Shown in pieces: positions 56,101-64,000 of a stretch of 64,000 nucleotides of DNA (the stretch's first letter is position 1; every line of letters starts with the position of its first letter). The position numbers were made by a program, and so were the translations under genes. Under the pieces are notes generated by a model. That model saw nothing but the letters and a program-made list of their open reading frames with translations. It was not told where the DNA came from and did no database searches. The stretch lies in assembly GCF_000330505.1 (NCBI RefSeq), contig NW_004443623.1, forward strand, positions 287,361 through 351,360, in the 5' to 3' direction. This DNA comes from Entamoeba invadens IP1 (lineage: Eukaryota; Evosea; Mastigamoebida; Endamoebidae).

Positions 56101-59100
56101 CTAGTAACACGACAGCTGATTTATGTAGTAATAAATTGTATGGATGTTATTCATGTGAATATACATCGGAAGCGGCATTGAAACAGTTTGATACAATAGC
56201 ACTTCAGTGCACTTTTTGTGAAGTTGGAAAAGCATTTGAATCATTTTCCATCCGTAAATGTGTTGAAACTTCAAATGTTATTGATACCACGGGCATTAAA
56301 ATAGCATGCAAAGAAGGATGTTCTTCATGCACAACAACATCAAATTGTTTCTATACTGATTATTTTAACTCCACTGCACGAGATGAATATTTGTATGAGT
56401 ACATTAACGATAAATATTGTTTGTATCATCAATTAGGAATTGGTTGTATCCAATGCTACAACTCGATAACATCAACTGGAATTTGCGAAGATTTTGAAAG
56501 GAATTTCACATGTTCTATAATATTGGAAAAGAATGGCCAACGCACATGTGTGCCTTATAATGAGATTTTACCAATTCAAAATACTATTGAAAGTGTAGAA
56601 ATTAAAAATTCAATACAATTTGAAGCAATGAAAAATGATGACACGAATTGTAAAGAATTTGCATTTGGAAGATGTATGAATTGTTCTATGGGATATTATT
56701 TGAACAATGAATCTCCCCCAAGTTGCGTTTCTTGTATGGAAAATTGTTATTCTTGTACAACATCGAGTCGGTGTGAAATATGCAAAATTGGGTTCAAACT
56801 TGTTGATGAAACAACGTGTACAAAAATAGAGAATTGTTTAATTCCTTCGTTTGAGGGGTGTTCGACATGCAATGAAAAATATTATTTAAAAAATGGGGAA
56901 TGCATTACATATGACGGATCAAATTGTGAAAGTTATGTTGTTGAAGGTGCAAGTGGAATTAAATGCATAAAATGTGTAACCAATTACATTTTAATAGCAG
57001 GAAGTTGTTATGAAAAGTTGTTGAAAAAATGTGATGTCATTGACTCAATTTCATCGCAATGTATTAAATGTCAGGAAAATTACACATTAGACGCATCAAA
57101 AAATTGCATTCAAATTACAACGGATTTTTGTTCTTATTCGTCGAAGTATGAATGCCTCAAATGTAATTTGGAATTATCGCTTGTGAAAGTTTCTGGAAAG
57201 TCGGTTTGCTTAAAGGAAGTTCAGAATGAGTTTTGTATTGAAAATAGTGAGACGGGATGTTTAAAATGCAAGGAAGGATATTACATTTCTGGTAAAGATT
57301 GCCGCCAATGTAACAAAAAGTGTTCAACATGTTTGAATAACGCGGAGAATTGTATCACTTGTAATTTTGGGTATTATTACGATTTGATGAATAAAGACTG
57401 TAAATATGTTGGAGATATATCTCAAAGATGCAAAATATTTCTCCCTGATGGATTGAGATGTGCTGTTTGTCAAATGGGGTATGTATTAAACACGTATGAT
57501 TGTGTCAAATGCAGTGAAAAGTGTGAGAATTGTGTAGGCAGTCCAGATGGGTGTGTTAATTGTAATACAAATGGAGGGTTCTATGAAGACGTTGAATATT
57601 CAACAACAGAGAACAAAAGCTGTTTGTCGACTTTAACTTTATTTAATTGCAAAAGAAGTGGACAATATGGATGTATGGAATGTGAAAATGGGTATTATTT
57701 GAATGAATATAACAAATGTCTAAAATGTCCAGTTGGATGTGAAGAATGCGAAAGCAAGATGTGTACGTCATGTGTTGATCAATATGTGTTAAATGTTGTA
57801 TCTAACCGTTGTGTTGTATGGACTTCAGTTTCCAATTGTAATGCCTATGACTCAAAAACAAAAAAATGTTCGAGGTGTAAAGGAAATTACAATCCGAGTG
57901 TATCAGGTGATGAATGTATTTACAACACTAATATATTGGCCATTGTACTTCCAATTGTATTTGGATTTTTGATAATAATACTGCTTATAATTGTTATCGC
58001 ATTGTTGTTATTCTACAAACACTTCAAAACCGAACAGAAAGTTTGGAAAGAACTTGTTAGTGAATTTTACATCAAAGACCTTCGAATAAAGGGTGTCAAA
58101 TTTAATGAATTGGGTGATGCAAAGAATCACATATTGTCTTCTGCTAAAATAATCAAATTCACAAATGAAATACCAGTCTGTGAAGATTCTGAGTTTGATT
58201 TCTATTTGGCCAATGATACATACTCAATGCTAAAAATTCAATTTACAACAAAAACGCAAGATGAAAAGTTTTTGGTTGATGTATTTCCTGCTACTGTTGT
58301 AACACTACGTAAGGGACGTGCAGTAAAGTACACTGTTTCGATATATCCCCTCTGTACAACTGATTATACATTTGACATTATATGCACAGCACTTGACTTG
58401 AAAAAGGGATGTGCTCGAGTGTTCAATATTCCTTGTGAATTTTCGTCAGAAAGATCAACAGCACTCGACCCAGACGAGTTAATAAAAGACGCGAAAATGG
58501 GAGAGGGATCATTTGGTATAGTGTATTTGGGAAGGTATAGAGGAGAGAAAGTTGCTATAAAAGAGATGAAAGAAGCAGTAATAAACAAAATTGATAATAC
58601 AAAGAAAACGCTGTCTAAAAACATTACCATTAAAATAAACACAAATGAAGCGAATGTTTCATATTCACAAGATAAAAAAGAAAGTTTAATGGAAACAACA
58701 AATCTGTCGGGAAGAAGGCCATCACTCTCACCACGTGGAAATACACAACGACGTCCATCTTTCAATAACAAAACAAAAACTGATCGAAATGAAACCAAAA
58801 ATTATAGCAAAAATGAACAAGGGGAAGATACTAAAATGTTATTTGCTAATAAAAAGATGGACGCATTTGCAAAGGAAGTTGCCATGCTCGATAAATTTAG
58901 AAGTGAATATATTGTTCACTTTTATGGAGCTGTGTTTGTACCAAACCGAATATGTATTGTCACTGAATTTGCTCAATATGGATCTTTAAGTGACTTGATA
59001 AAAGTTAAAAAGGGTGAAGACATCGAGATGAAAATGCGAATCAAACTAATGTTAGATACGGCAAGAGGAATTTTGTATTTACATAACAATGGAGTTTTAC

Positions 59101-59537
59101 ATCGAGATATTAAACCAGATAACACACTTGTTGTGTCCCTCAGTTTTAATGACAAAGTGAATGCCAAATTGACTGATTTTGGCACATCGAGAAATATTAA
59201 TAGCTTATGTAACACTCTGATGTACACCAAGTCAATTGGAACACCAAAGTATATGGCGCCTGAAATTACAAATGTCGAAAAATATACTTTGGCGGCTGAT
59301 GTGTACTCGTTAGCAGTGACTATGTTGGAATGTTTTTCATGGACAGACCCATTCGATGAAAAAATGTTTTTATACAGTTGGGATATCACCAATTTAATAT
59401 CAAAAGGTCAACGACCAAAAATCAACATTGAAAATGGAGAAATTAAAAAACTTATCGAAGACTGCTGGAAACAACAGCCAAATGAAAGAATTTTAATGAA
59501 TGAAGTGGTACAAAGGCTTCAAATATTATTTGGATAA
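53169..59537 (+). CDS. Giant LRR-CxxC transmembrane kinase (TMK-2), intact
   Basis: 2,122 residues from ATG 53169. A signal peptide (MVNDKLRFLSILISLLCIAF) is followed by BspA-like LRRs (about 60-230; IGISAFENTRIELFNL, IGAKAFYNCQLTSFTF). A CxxC-repeat ectodomain covers about 230-1585. One membrane span lies at about 1587-1616 (AIVLPIVFGFLIIILLIIV). A beta-rich juxtamembrane domain with LKIQFTTKTQDEKF and LRKGRAVKYTV follows, then a protein kinase from about 1775. The kinase has the G-loop G1778-E-G-S-F-G, Lys1798 in VAIK, H1978-R-D-I-K-P-D-N (catalytic Asp1980), D2003-F-G and an APE motif, so it should be active. A basic Ser/Asn/Lys-rich insert of about 95 residues follows VAIKEMK. HRDIKPDN suggests Ser/Thr or TKL-like specificity. 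It is a paralogue of TMK-1, 14 kb upstream. Expected to signal from the cell surface; ligand and substrates unknown. Confidence 0.95.
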   Translation: MVNDKLRFLSILISLLCIAFSKKLDCYELDNKGCAVFNRKSNCMYVEIGNTNCVGFYGFSESKVIEILFTIQEKVEINSFAFINSTFLRKVSTKFGFSKIGISAFENTRIELFNLSGIVSIPQRAFYGVHPTSFVGTEHIITIGAKAFYNCQLTSFTFAQEMEMLEDEAFALNNFTFLKLPKKIRVLSSKVFSTNLMLKIVDMNKLQIDTNDFFENCNDIIFMNKMELKGNVKTETCPSEKHFTVNGECRKCKSGCLKCLDENTCEECISGYFLKTEESPSSDMNISYCADCVIRACLTCNATSCLTCPHGKVLTSTGLCIVCNEAINNYECSECHNIEVSPNNFTVECDACNEGYFLNSTKQCVTCPTCGDLGCFNVTTPKCYDCEKSNVLNDGKCEVTETCTNIGDDSRCMNCIENYVLVGFKCVKNVTKGVDTILYKNVYVSKSDAHCLTVSQYSCIMCEENYYMNDSICLKCEDIFDNCVECQILTTTATKKSVCTVCVPSYFPEVTCKRCSTIGGCLNCANYANDNSTFIRKCIKCDSYYELINGECVFLEHCINAKDGRCTLCEDNFLLYEGKCLILNEVVTGCTSSTGDVCTSCGDGFYFDSNNNCRKCAIENCHTCASDGTCLECLFNMSLITTPPYCVNCETMDGCHLCSNTINSTCLQCTNSYFTKEEMCYSCNELNMCEECTSKSAICLKCKKGYFPDPYTSYGSSNSNCKPCSLISDCIECSPVDTVCTKCSSNYFNDKGLCSKCIEYFYNSIECNATSALTCLPGFYLMNGFCLPCDSLYGCLSCENETKCTKCISTLSLFNNTVSGNIECSKDCGIRSCISCDFDGKCNKCDIPYTLNVTTNACVYCWEAQKNCGRCKQDENKCEICESNEFYLNANGNCISCGLNISNCVVCSSELGCESCEDGYELTADKKCSLKTKQQNDEKWNKIIWKKTNWKGESLQCTAKQIEVDGRCQEIGLNKYKTSNTTADLCSNKLYGCYSCEYTSEAALKQFDTIALQCTFCEVGKAFESFSIRKCVETSNVIDTTGIKIACKEGCSSCTTTSNCFYTDYFNSTARDEYLYEYINDKYCLYHQLGIGCIQCYNSITSTGICEDFERNFTCSIILEKNGQRTCVPYNEILPIQNTIESVEIKNSIQFEAMKNDDTNCKEFAFGRCMNCSMGYYLNNESPPSCVSCMENCYSCTTSSRCEICKIGFKLVDETTCTKIENCLIPSFEGCSTCNEKYYLKNGECITYDGSNCESYVVEGASGIKCIKCVTNYILIAGSCYEKLLKKCDVIDSISSQCIKCQENYTLDASKNCIQITTDFCSYSSKYECLKCNLELSLVKVSGKSVCLKEVQNEFCIENSETGCLKCKEGYYISGKDCRQCNKKCSTCLNNAENCITCNFGYYYDLMNKDCKYVGDISQRCKIFLPDGLRCAVCQMGYVLNTYDCVKCSEKCENCVGSPDGCVNCNTNGGFYEDVEYSTTENKSCLSTLTLFNCKRSGQYGCMECENGYYLNEYNKCLKCPVGCEECESKMCTSCVDQYVLNVVSNRCVVWTSVSNCNAYDSKTKKCSRCKGNYNPSVSGDECIYNTNILAIVLPIVFGFLIIILLIIVIALLLFYKHFKTEQKVWKELVSEFYIKDLRIKGVKFNELGDAKNHILSSAKIIKFTNEIPVCEDSEFDFYLANDTYSMLKIQFTTKTQDEKFLVDVFPATVVTLRKGRAVKYTVSIYPLCTTDYTFDIICTALDLKKGCARVFNIPCEFSSERSTALDPDELIKDAKMGEGSFGIVYLGRYRGEKVAIKEMKEAVINKIDNTKKTLSKNITIKINTNEANVSYSQDKKESLMETTNLSGRRPSLSPRGNTQRRPSFNNKTKTDRNETKNYSKNEQGEDTKMLFANKKMDAFAKEVAMLDKFRSEYIVHFYGAVFVPNRICIVTEFAQYGSLSDLIKVKKGEDIEMKMRIKLMLDTARGILYLHNNGVLHRDIKPDNTLVVSLSFNDKVNAKLTDFGTSRNINSLCNTLMYTKSIGTPKYMAPEITNVEKYTLAADVYSLAVTMLECFSWTDPFDEKMFLYSWDITNLISKGQRPKINIENGEIKKLIEDCWKQQPNERILMNEVVQRLQILFG

Positions 59538-59615
59538 TACATTTTATTTGATTATTTTAACATTTCTGTTTATTTTAATTAATGTTCTTATTAATATAAC
59601 ATGTTACTTATAAAA

Positions 59616-62209
59616 TCAATCAACTGTTATGACATCTTCATGTTTCTTGACTATCATTTTGTCACAACTTTTCTGTCTTACAAAAGTCGAAGCAAACACA
59701 TGAACAATTACATTTTTGCACTTCTCAAAAATTAACTCATTTTTGTTTGAACAAAGAGACACAACTGTTGCATCTTTGAGATTTCTAAAAATGCATTCCG
59801 TCTCAAAAAACACTGAAATTGTCTTTAAACACTTTTCTTTTTTAATTGTATCAATTTCGTTTTCATTCATTTCTGATGACCAAATTTTTTCTTCTAAAAC
59901 AAAATTTTTCATTTTATCAAATTCCACTTTTTCAAAAATTAGTTCAGAGAAATTAGCTACCGAATTCACAAATTTGGCATATTCTACTTTGACCTTCTCT
60001 GGACACCCAACGTTTTTATAAAATGTCACTTTGGAGTCGATCACCTCAATAGTCTCAGGTTGATTCATAATTCTCATATTTCTTAGTTCACTTTTTTCAA
60101 TTTTTAAGTGTTTGATATCAATATTCACAGTTTTAATGTCGTGGTGATTGTTCCATGCCATATTTGTACACTTTGTAAATGTCACAACTTCACTAATAAA
60201 TTCCAAGAATTTCAATTCGATATTTTCAATACCAAAAAATTTGACCTGACTAAAGTACAATTTTCTCATTTTGCCAATATCTGTGATTTGTGTGTTGTCT
60301 TTAAAAATGTATTCATTTTTATCTTCTAATATACAACTTGAAGGAAGTTCGGGAAGACTTATGTTTTTTGATCCACGAATTTCAATCTTTTTTGTTGACA
60401 TAAAATCGTTCACAAATCCCAAATTCTCACACCCAACAATTTCAAGTTTTTCAGTTGTGTTTTTAGCAAAAGAAATTATACTTGTTTTGCAAAAATAAAA
60501 TTTCAGAATTTTTAGACCCTCAAAAGGAAGTAATAGTTTCAAGATCCCATCTTTTTCAAAATTCAAATGAAGAAGAGTAAGTGTTTCAACAGCAAAGAAG
60601 TCGAAGAGCAATTGAGTTTGCTTGTCAATGGTTAAGTCTTTGACTTCTAAAGTAAAAAGAGGAACAAATGTTGAATTGGAAATAAACAATTTGTCGACTT
60701 TGGTTTCGAAAAGATAATGGATTTTTATTGTGTTCACAAATTTGAGAGAGTCAAAAATTTGGTTTGTGAGGTTTATCTCTTCACAGTCTGTAAAGTCAAG
60801 AGAGCGGAAGGACGTCTTTGATTCCTTTTTGTTCTTTTCAATAAAATGAACAAAAACCAATTTGGTTTTCTTAAAATAGAACGTTTGCTTTTTATTAGCA
60901 ACAATTTCAAAGGTAATATTTTGACAATTTTTCACAGAAAAATTATCATCAGTCATTTGCGGAAGTACAAAAGAACTATTTTTACAATTTTTGATTGAAA
61001 ATACCTTTAAATTCATTAAATTTTGAATGTTAAGAGTATAATCGTCGGTATCTAAAATTTCAATTGTTTCCAATGACATAAGTGGGAACTTGTACGTTTC
61101 ATTCTGAATAAAAAATTCCATTTGACATTTGTTTAAAAGTAATTTAACTCCATTTTTTATCGTCAGATATTTAATTCCATTATTTATGGATTTAAATAGA
61201 ATTTCGACATTTCTTTGAGTCTTTCGATCATGTTTATCAGCTTCTAACAATACTTTTTCAGGAAAAACTCTCCAATAGTTAAACTTTGGTTTCGAGTTGC
61301 TGAAAATACCATTTTGAGAGGTATTGATGTGTTACATCTGAAAGTCGAAAAATCATAAGAGTCGTAAAAGTCACAATTGAAAACAGTGGAAAGTGAGGCC
61401 GTTTTTTCTATTACTTCAGCAAGATCACCAAAACAAAATTGGCCCATTCTACTCTTCACATCTATAAGCGTTTTTCCAGGGAATATGGGTTTGACGTATT
61501 TAATACAATTGAGAGGAATTTTCTCTGCAAATTGCGATGTTGAAAAATCAAAGAAAAATTTTGCGATTTTTTCGTCGACTTCCAAATTTCCACGCCATTC
61601 GAAATGGATTTCAAACTTATATAGTTGTTTCATTTCAACTAAAAAATCTCCAAATGTTTTCATCGAACAATTTTCATCGAATATTGTGTCGTAAAGCACA
61701 AAAGTCACTTTTTCTGGGAAGAAAGCGGGAGATATTTTTTGTGATGAAAATAGTTTCATTAGTGAGTAGAAAGAACGAGGAGAAATTGATATTCTGCGCA
61801 TGTTTTTAAAAAGAGAGATTATGTCCAGTGGATTTTTAGTGTTATGCTTTGTAAAGTGTGAAATTTGGGCACTTTCAACCTTGCTTAAAAAATTGGGGTT
61901 TTTTGAAAATCCAACCAAAAAGCGCCAATTCACTTCACGTAAAAAAGTCGAGGTAAACTGTTTGCAAGATTTCTCGGTAAATTTGAATAAATTTGGTGGA
62001 GCAAAATTACCAAGATTTAATGTGTCAGGCGCAAATATTTTTTCATATTCCAATATGTCACACAAACTTGAAAAAAAGGGGTTTATGTGTATCGACAATA
62101 CAATTTGTTGGCATTTTTTGTTAATACAAATGAATTTTTTGACGTCTCTCAAAGTTTCTAGATGAAGAAAAACATTCATTAAAAACACAGACTCTAGTTT
62201 TGTCATCAA
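59616..62209 (-). pseudogene. Entamoeba LRR-family protein with one frameshift
   Basis: Two frames, 62209-61244 and 61250-59616, belong to one gene. At the join the sequence reads GEF(F)-PEKVLLEADKHDRK after a one-base change in a five-T run near 61262. Together they give about 860 residues. The N-terminus (VFLMNVFLHLETLRDVKKFICINKKCQQIVLSIHINP) is the family opening, also seen in the LRR-SPRY protein at 25.3 kb. The remainder is irregular leucine/isoleucine/asparagine repeats (LKILKFYFCKTSIISFAKN, TKKIEIRGSKNISLPEL) forming a probable solenoid. No signal peptide, no SPRY domain. It is convergent with TMK-2, only 78 bp apart. A single homopolymer lesion in an otherwise clean gene may be a sequencing error, so it could be functional. 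Confidence 0.8.
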
Positions 62210-62889
62210 ATTAATTTATTTGAAGTTCACGTATTCTAATATGAACATAACAACCAAAGGGTTTTTTTATTAAAATACAATTTAAAATAATTTATTAAAT
62301 TATAATTATAATACATAATTGGGCATGAAGTGCTTTTTTGCAATAATTTTTGCAAAATGCATTTAAACTCCCCTCATCGTTGGTCCCTTTATAGAACATT
62401 AGTAAAAAATAAACAGTTAAATAATTATAATATATAGAAAATAATATAGTAGTTACAGTCGGAGAAATGAACTAAAATTTCTCTTACTGTAAGAAGAAAT
62501 TATAGGAATTTTAGTAAATAACGTGAAACACATAAAAATACAGTTTTGAGATAAAACCCTAAAACAATAACATTTTTAAAACAAAAATTCAAATTACATT
62601 TTATCAATAACATAATCCATAAAACAAAATAACAATAACAAAAACCAAATAACAAAAAATACAATAATTTGAATAAAATTTAATATACAGTAAGTGAAAT
62701 AAGCCTATAAAAAATAAAAGAATGGTATAAAAACGAGGGTGTCGTTTTAATTGGTCATTTTTTGAAAATATTTGCATTATTGGTCAATATTTCAAAACCC
62801 TGTTTTTGTAAAAACACATAAAAGATACAATTTTTGAATTATATAAATAATAATAAACAAGATGAAATATAAAATTTAAAGTCATTCTT
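62210..62889. other. A+T-rich spacer
   Basis: About 680 bp upstream of the LRR gene. No gene recognised. A short inverted pair (GAAATGAACTAAAATTTC, about 62464-62481) was noted without interpretation. Confidence 0.45.
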
Positions 62890-63446
62890 AAAACCGTGCA
62901 ACTTTGACGTGTCAGTGCAACTTTGTTTATAATATAATTATAGTAAAAAAATTATATGTTTTTTAGAAACAAAACAAGAAAACACAAACAAATTTTATTA
63001 AAACTATTACTCTAATTAATATACTATAACTAAACTATAACTAAAGTTACACAATTTTTCTCAATTAGTTTTTTGGGTTGCACCATTCAACTGTCTCCTG
63101 TTTATCGAAATTTTGCAGCGAGAAAATCTTTGAATCACACGAATTGGCTTGTCTCATTATTTTCTTTTATAAAGAGATGTTTGACATCTGCGCCATCCAC
63201 AATCGATATACAACGCCGTTTTATTCGTTTTGTATGACAATTGGAATTCTGGAATTTTTATGCTTTTTAATTAAACAAGCAGTTGAACTTATCATTTAAT
63301 TATCGAGTTATATTTTATGTTGATTTATAACCTAATTCTACTTTTTGTTATTGTTATTGTTGAAAAATAGAGTTTCACCTTTGTTGTGAGTAAAAAACAA
63401 AGAAAAAATAAAGTTGCACACTTATTCGGAATGACTTTACTTATAA
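62890..63446. repeat. 540-bp repeat (copy B), unoccupied site
   Basis: Uninterrupted homologue of 40413-40502 plus 45601-46068. At the point where copy A carries the TA-flanked element, this copy reads AAACAAAACAAGAAAACACA without insertion. Short decayed frames exist on the minus strand (IVDGADVKHLFIKENN), but no gene can be supported. Confidence 0.88.
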
Positions 63447-63499
63447 AATTCCCGAACAGACTTAAAACGAAGACAATAAAAATTGAATCAATACAATAC

Positions 63500-64000
63500 T
63501 CTTTCCTTTCGATAATTTAAGTACTTTCTTTTGCGAATATAATTGATTTTGACCGTCTTTGAGTTTCACAGTACAATAACAAAACTACCCCCTGTTTCTT
63601 CCATGGGTATAACAGTCATACCTCTGCTTGATTCATTTCAATGCCCGTTCCTCCGTGTTAACAAGAAAAGAGATCTCTTGTCGCTACCGTCATACCCCAT
63701 ACCAAAGTTCATCCCCTGTTACCACTTTCTCAGTCCTTTTTTCGTGACTTTTTGACTATTGATAAAGAACTTTTAGTCTTTTTCCCTTTCATGCGTAAAC
63801 GCTTTTTCAAGCTCAGTTTCTTCTACTAAATCTACATCCGTCTTTTAGGATTGATTCACCATATTCCAATTAATGTTGTCTAGGAATTTTTCTCCTCTTC
63901 AGTCCTTTGATATTTTTTCCTCTTCTAAGTATCTGCTACTTCCACCAAGATCTGTACTTAAGTCTGTTCCAATAGAAGTTACTTCTTTACCTTTATAACT
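63500..64000 (-). pseudogene. Decayed coding sequence at window edge, unidentified
   Basis: This stretch is less A+T-rich than the spacers. On the minus strand it gives short fragments in changing frames, for example SYKGKEVTSIGTDLSTDLGG, RGEKFLDNINWNMVNQS, VDLVEETELEKAFTHEREKD and MTVIPMEETGGSFVIVL, separated by stops. The composition suggests a former gene continuing beyond the window. I do not recognise it, and the coordinates are approximate. Confidence 0.35.

Noticed and set aside
1..64000. CRISPR arrays, rRNA or tRNA genes and tRNA-array units
   Set aside because: No regularly spaced direct repeats and no cloverleaf-type or rRNA-like stretches were recognised by eye; a covariance-model search would be needed to exclude single tRNAs.

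Overview
The window looks like a contig from an Entamoeba nuclear genome, most probably E. invadens or a close relative. The reasons are: extreme A+T richness; giant transmembrane kinases with CxxC-repeat ectodomains; canonical short introns of the GTTTGT...TAG type; BspA-like and Entamoeba-type leucine-rich proteins; a bacterial-type methionine gamma-lyase; and an unusually diverse set of DNA transposons (Mutator-like, hAT, Tc1/mariner, pogo and MITEs). The species is inferred from these features, not from a database match.

Layout. 1-2.05 kb: a frameshifted helical-protein gene. 2.05-5.2 kb: A+T-rich spacer with a palindromic MITE. 5.2-6.8 kb: a decayed transmembrane kinase (TMK) remnant. 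7.9-11.3 kb: a complete Mutator-like element (MULE) with a perfect 9-bp target duplication, an intact transposase and a nested pogo-like remnant. 11.5-13.0 kb: a degenerate small-GTPase gene whose first intron holds a pogo-like element. 13.4-14.4 kb: a TLDc-like gene. 14.9-17.4 kb: a secreted beta-helix pseudogene. 19.1-24.8 kb: a broken Tc1-type transposase, a broken MULE transposase and a frameshifted Gln/Asn-rich gene. 25.3-27.4 kb: an intact LRR-SPRY gene.

27.7-39.0 kb: a giant LRR-CxxC-TMK gene split by a second MULE, which itself carries a pogo-like element. Joining the gene at the target duplication restores the CxxC frame. 39.2-39.8 kb: a small secreted protein. 40.4-46.1 kb: a three-level nest in which a hAT transposon sits inside a TA-flanked element with long inverted repeats, itself inside a 540-bp repeat. 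An unoccupied copy of that repeat lies at 62.9-63.4 kb. The assembly gap inside the hAT gene looks artificial. 46.6-48.6 kb: a Gln/Asn-rich protein. 49.0-50.2 kb: methionine gamma-lyase. 51.3-52.6 kb: a CoA-dependent acyltransferase-like gene, bracketed by two small palindromic MITE copies. 53.2-59.5 kb: an intact paralogue of the broken giant TMK. 59.6-62.2 kb: a frameshifted LRR gene. The right edge holds decayed coding sequence.

Functionally, the cellular genes are mainly surface sensing and signalling (TMKs, LRR proteins, GTPase) plus sulfur amino-acid catabolism. Many genes carry single-base frameshifts, often next to homopolymer runs, so true decay and assembly error must be separated by resequencing. 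The transposon insertions with target duplications and the in-frame TGA codons are better evidence of real mutation.
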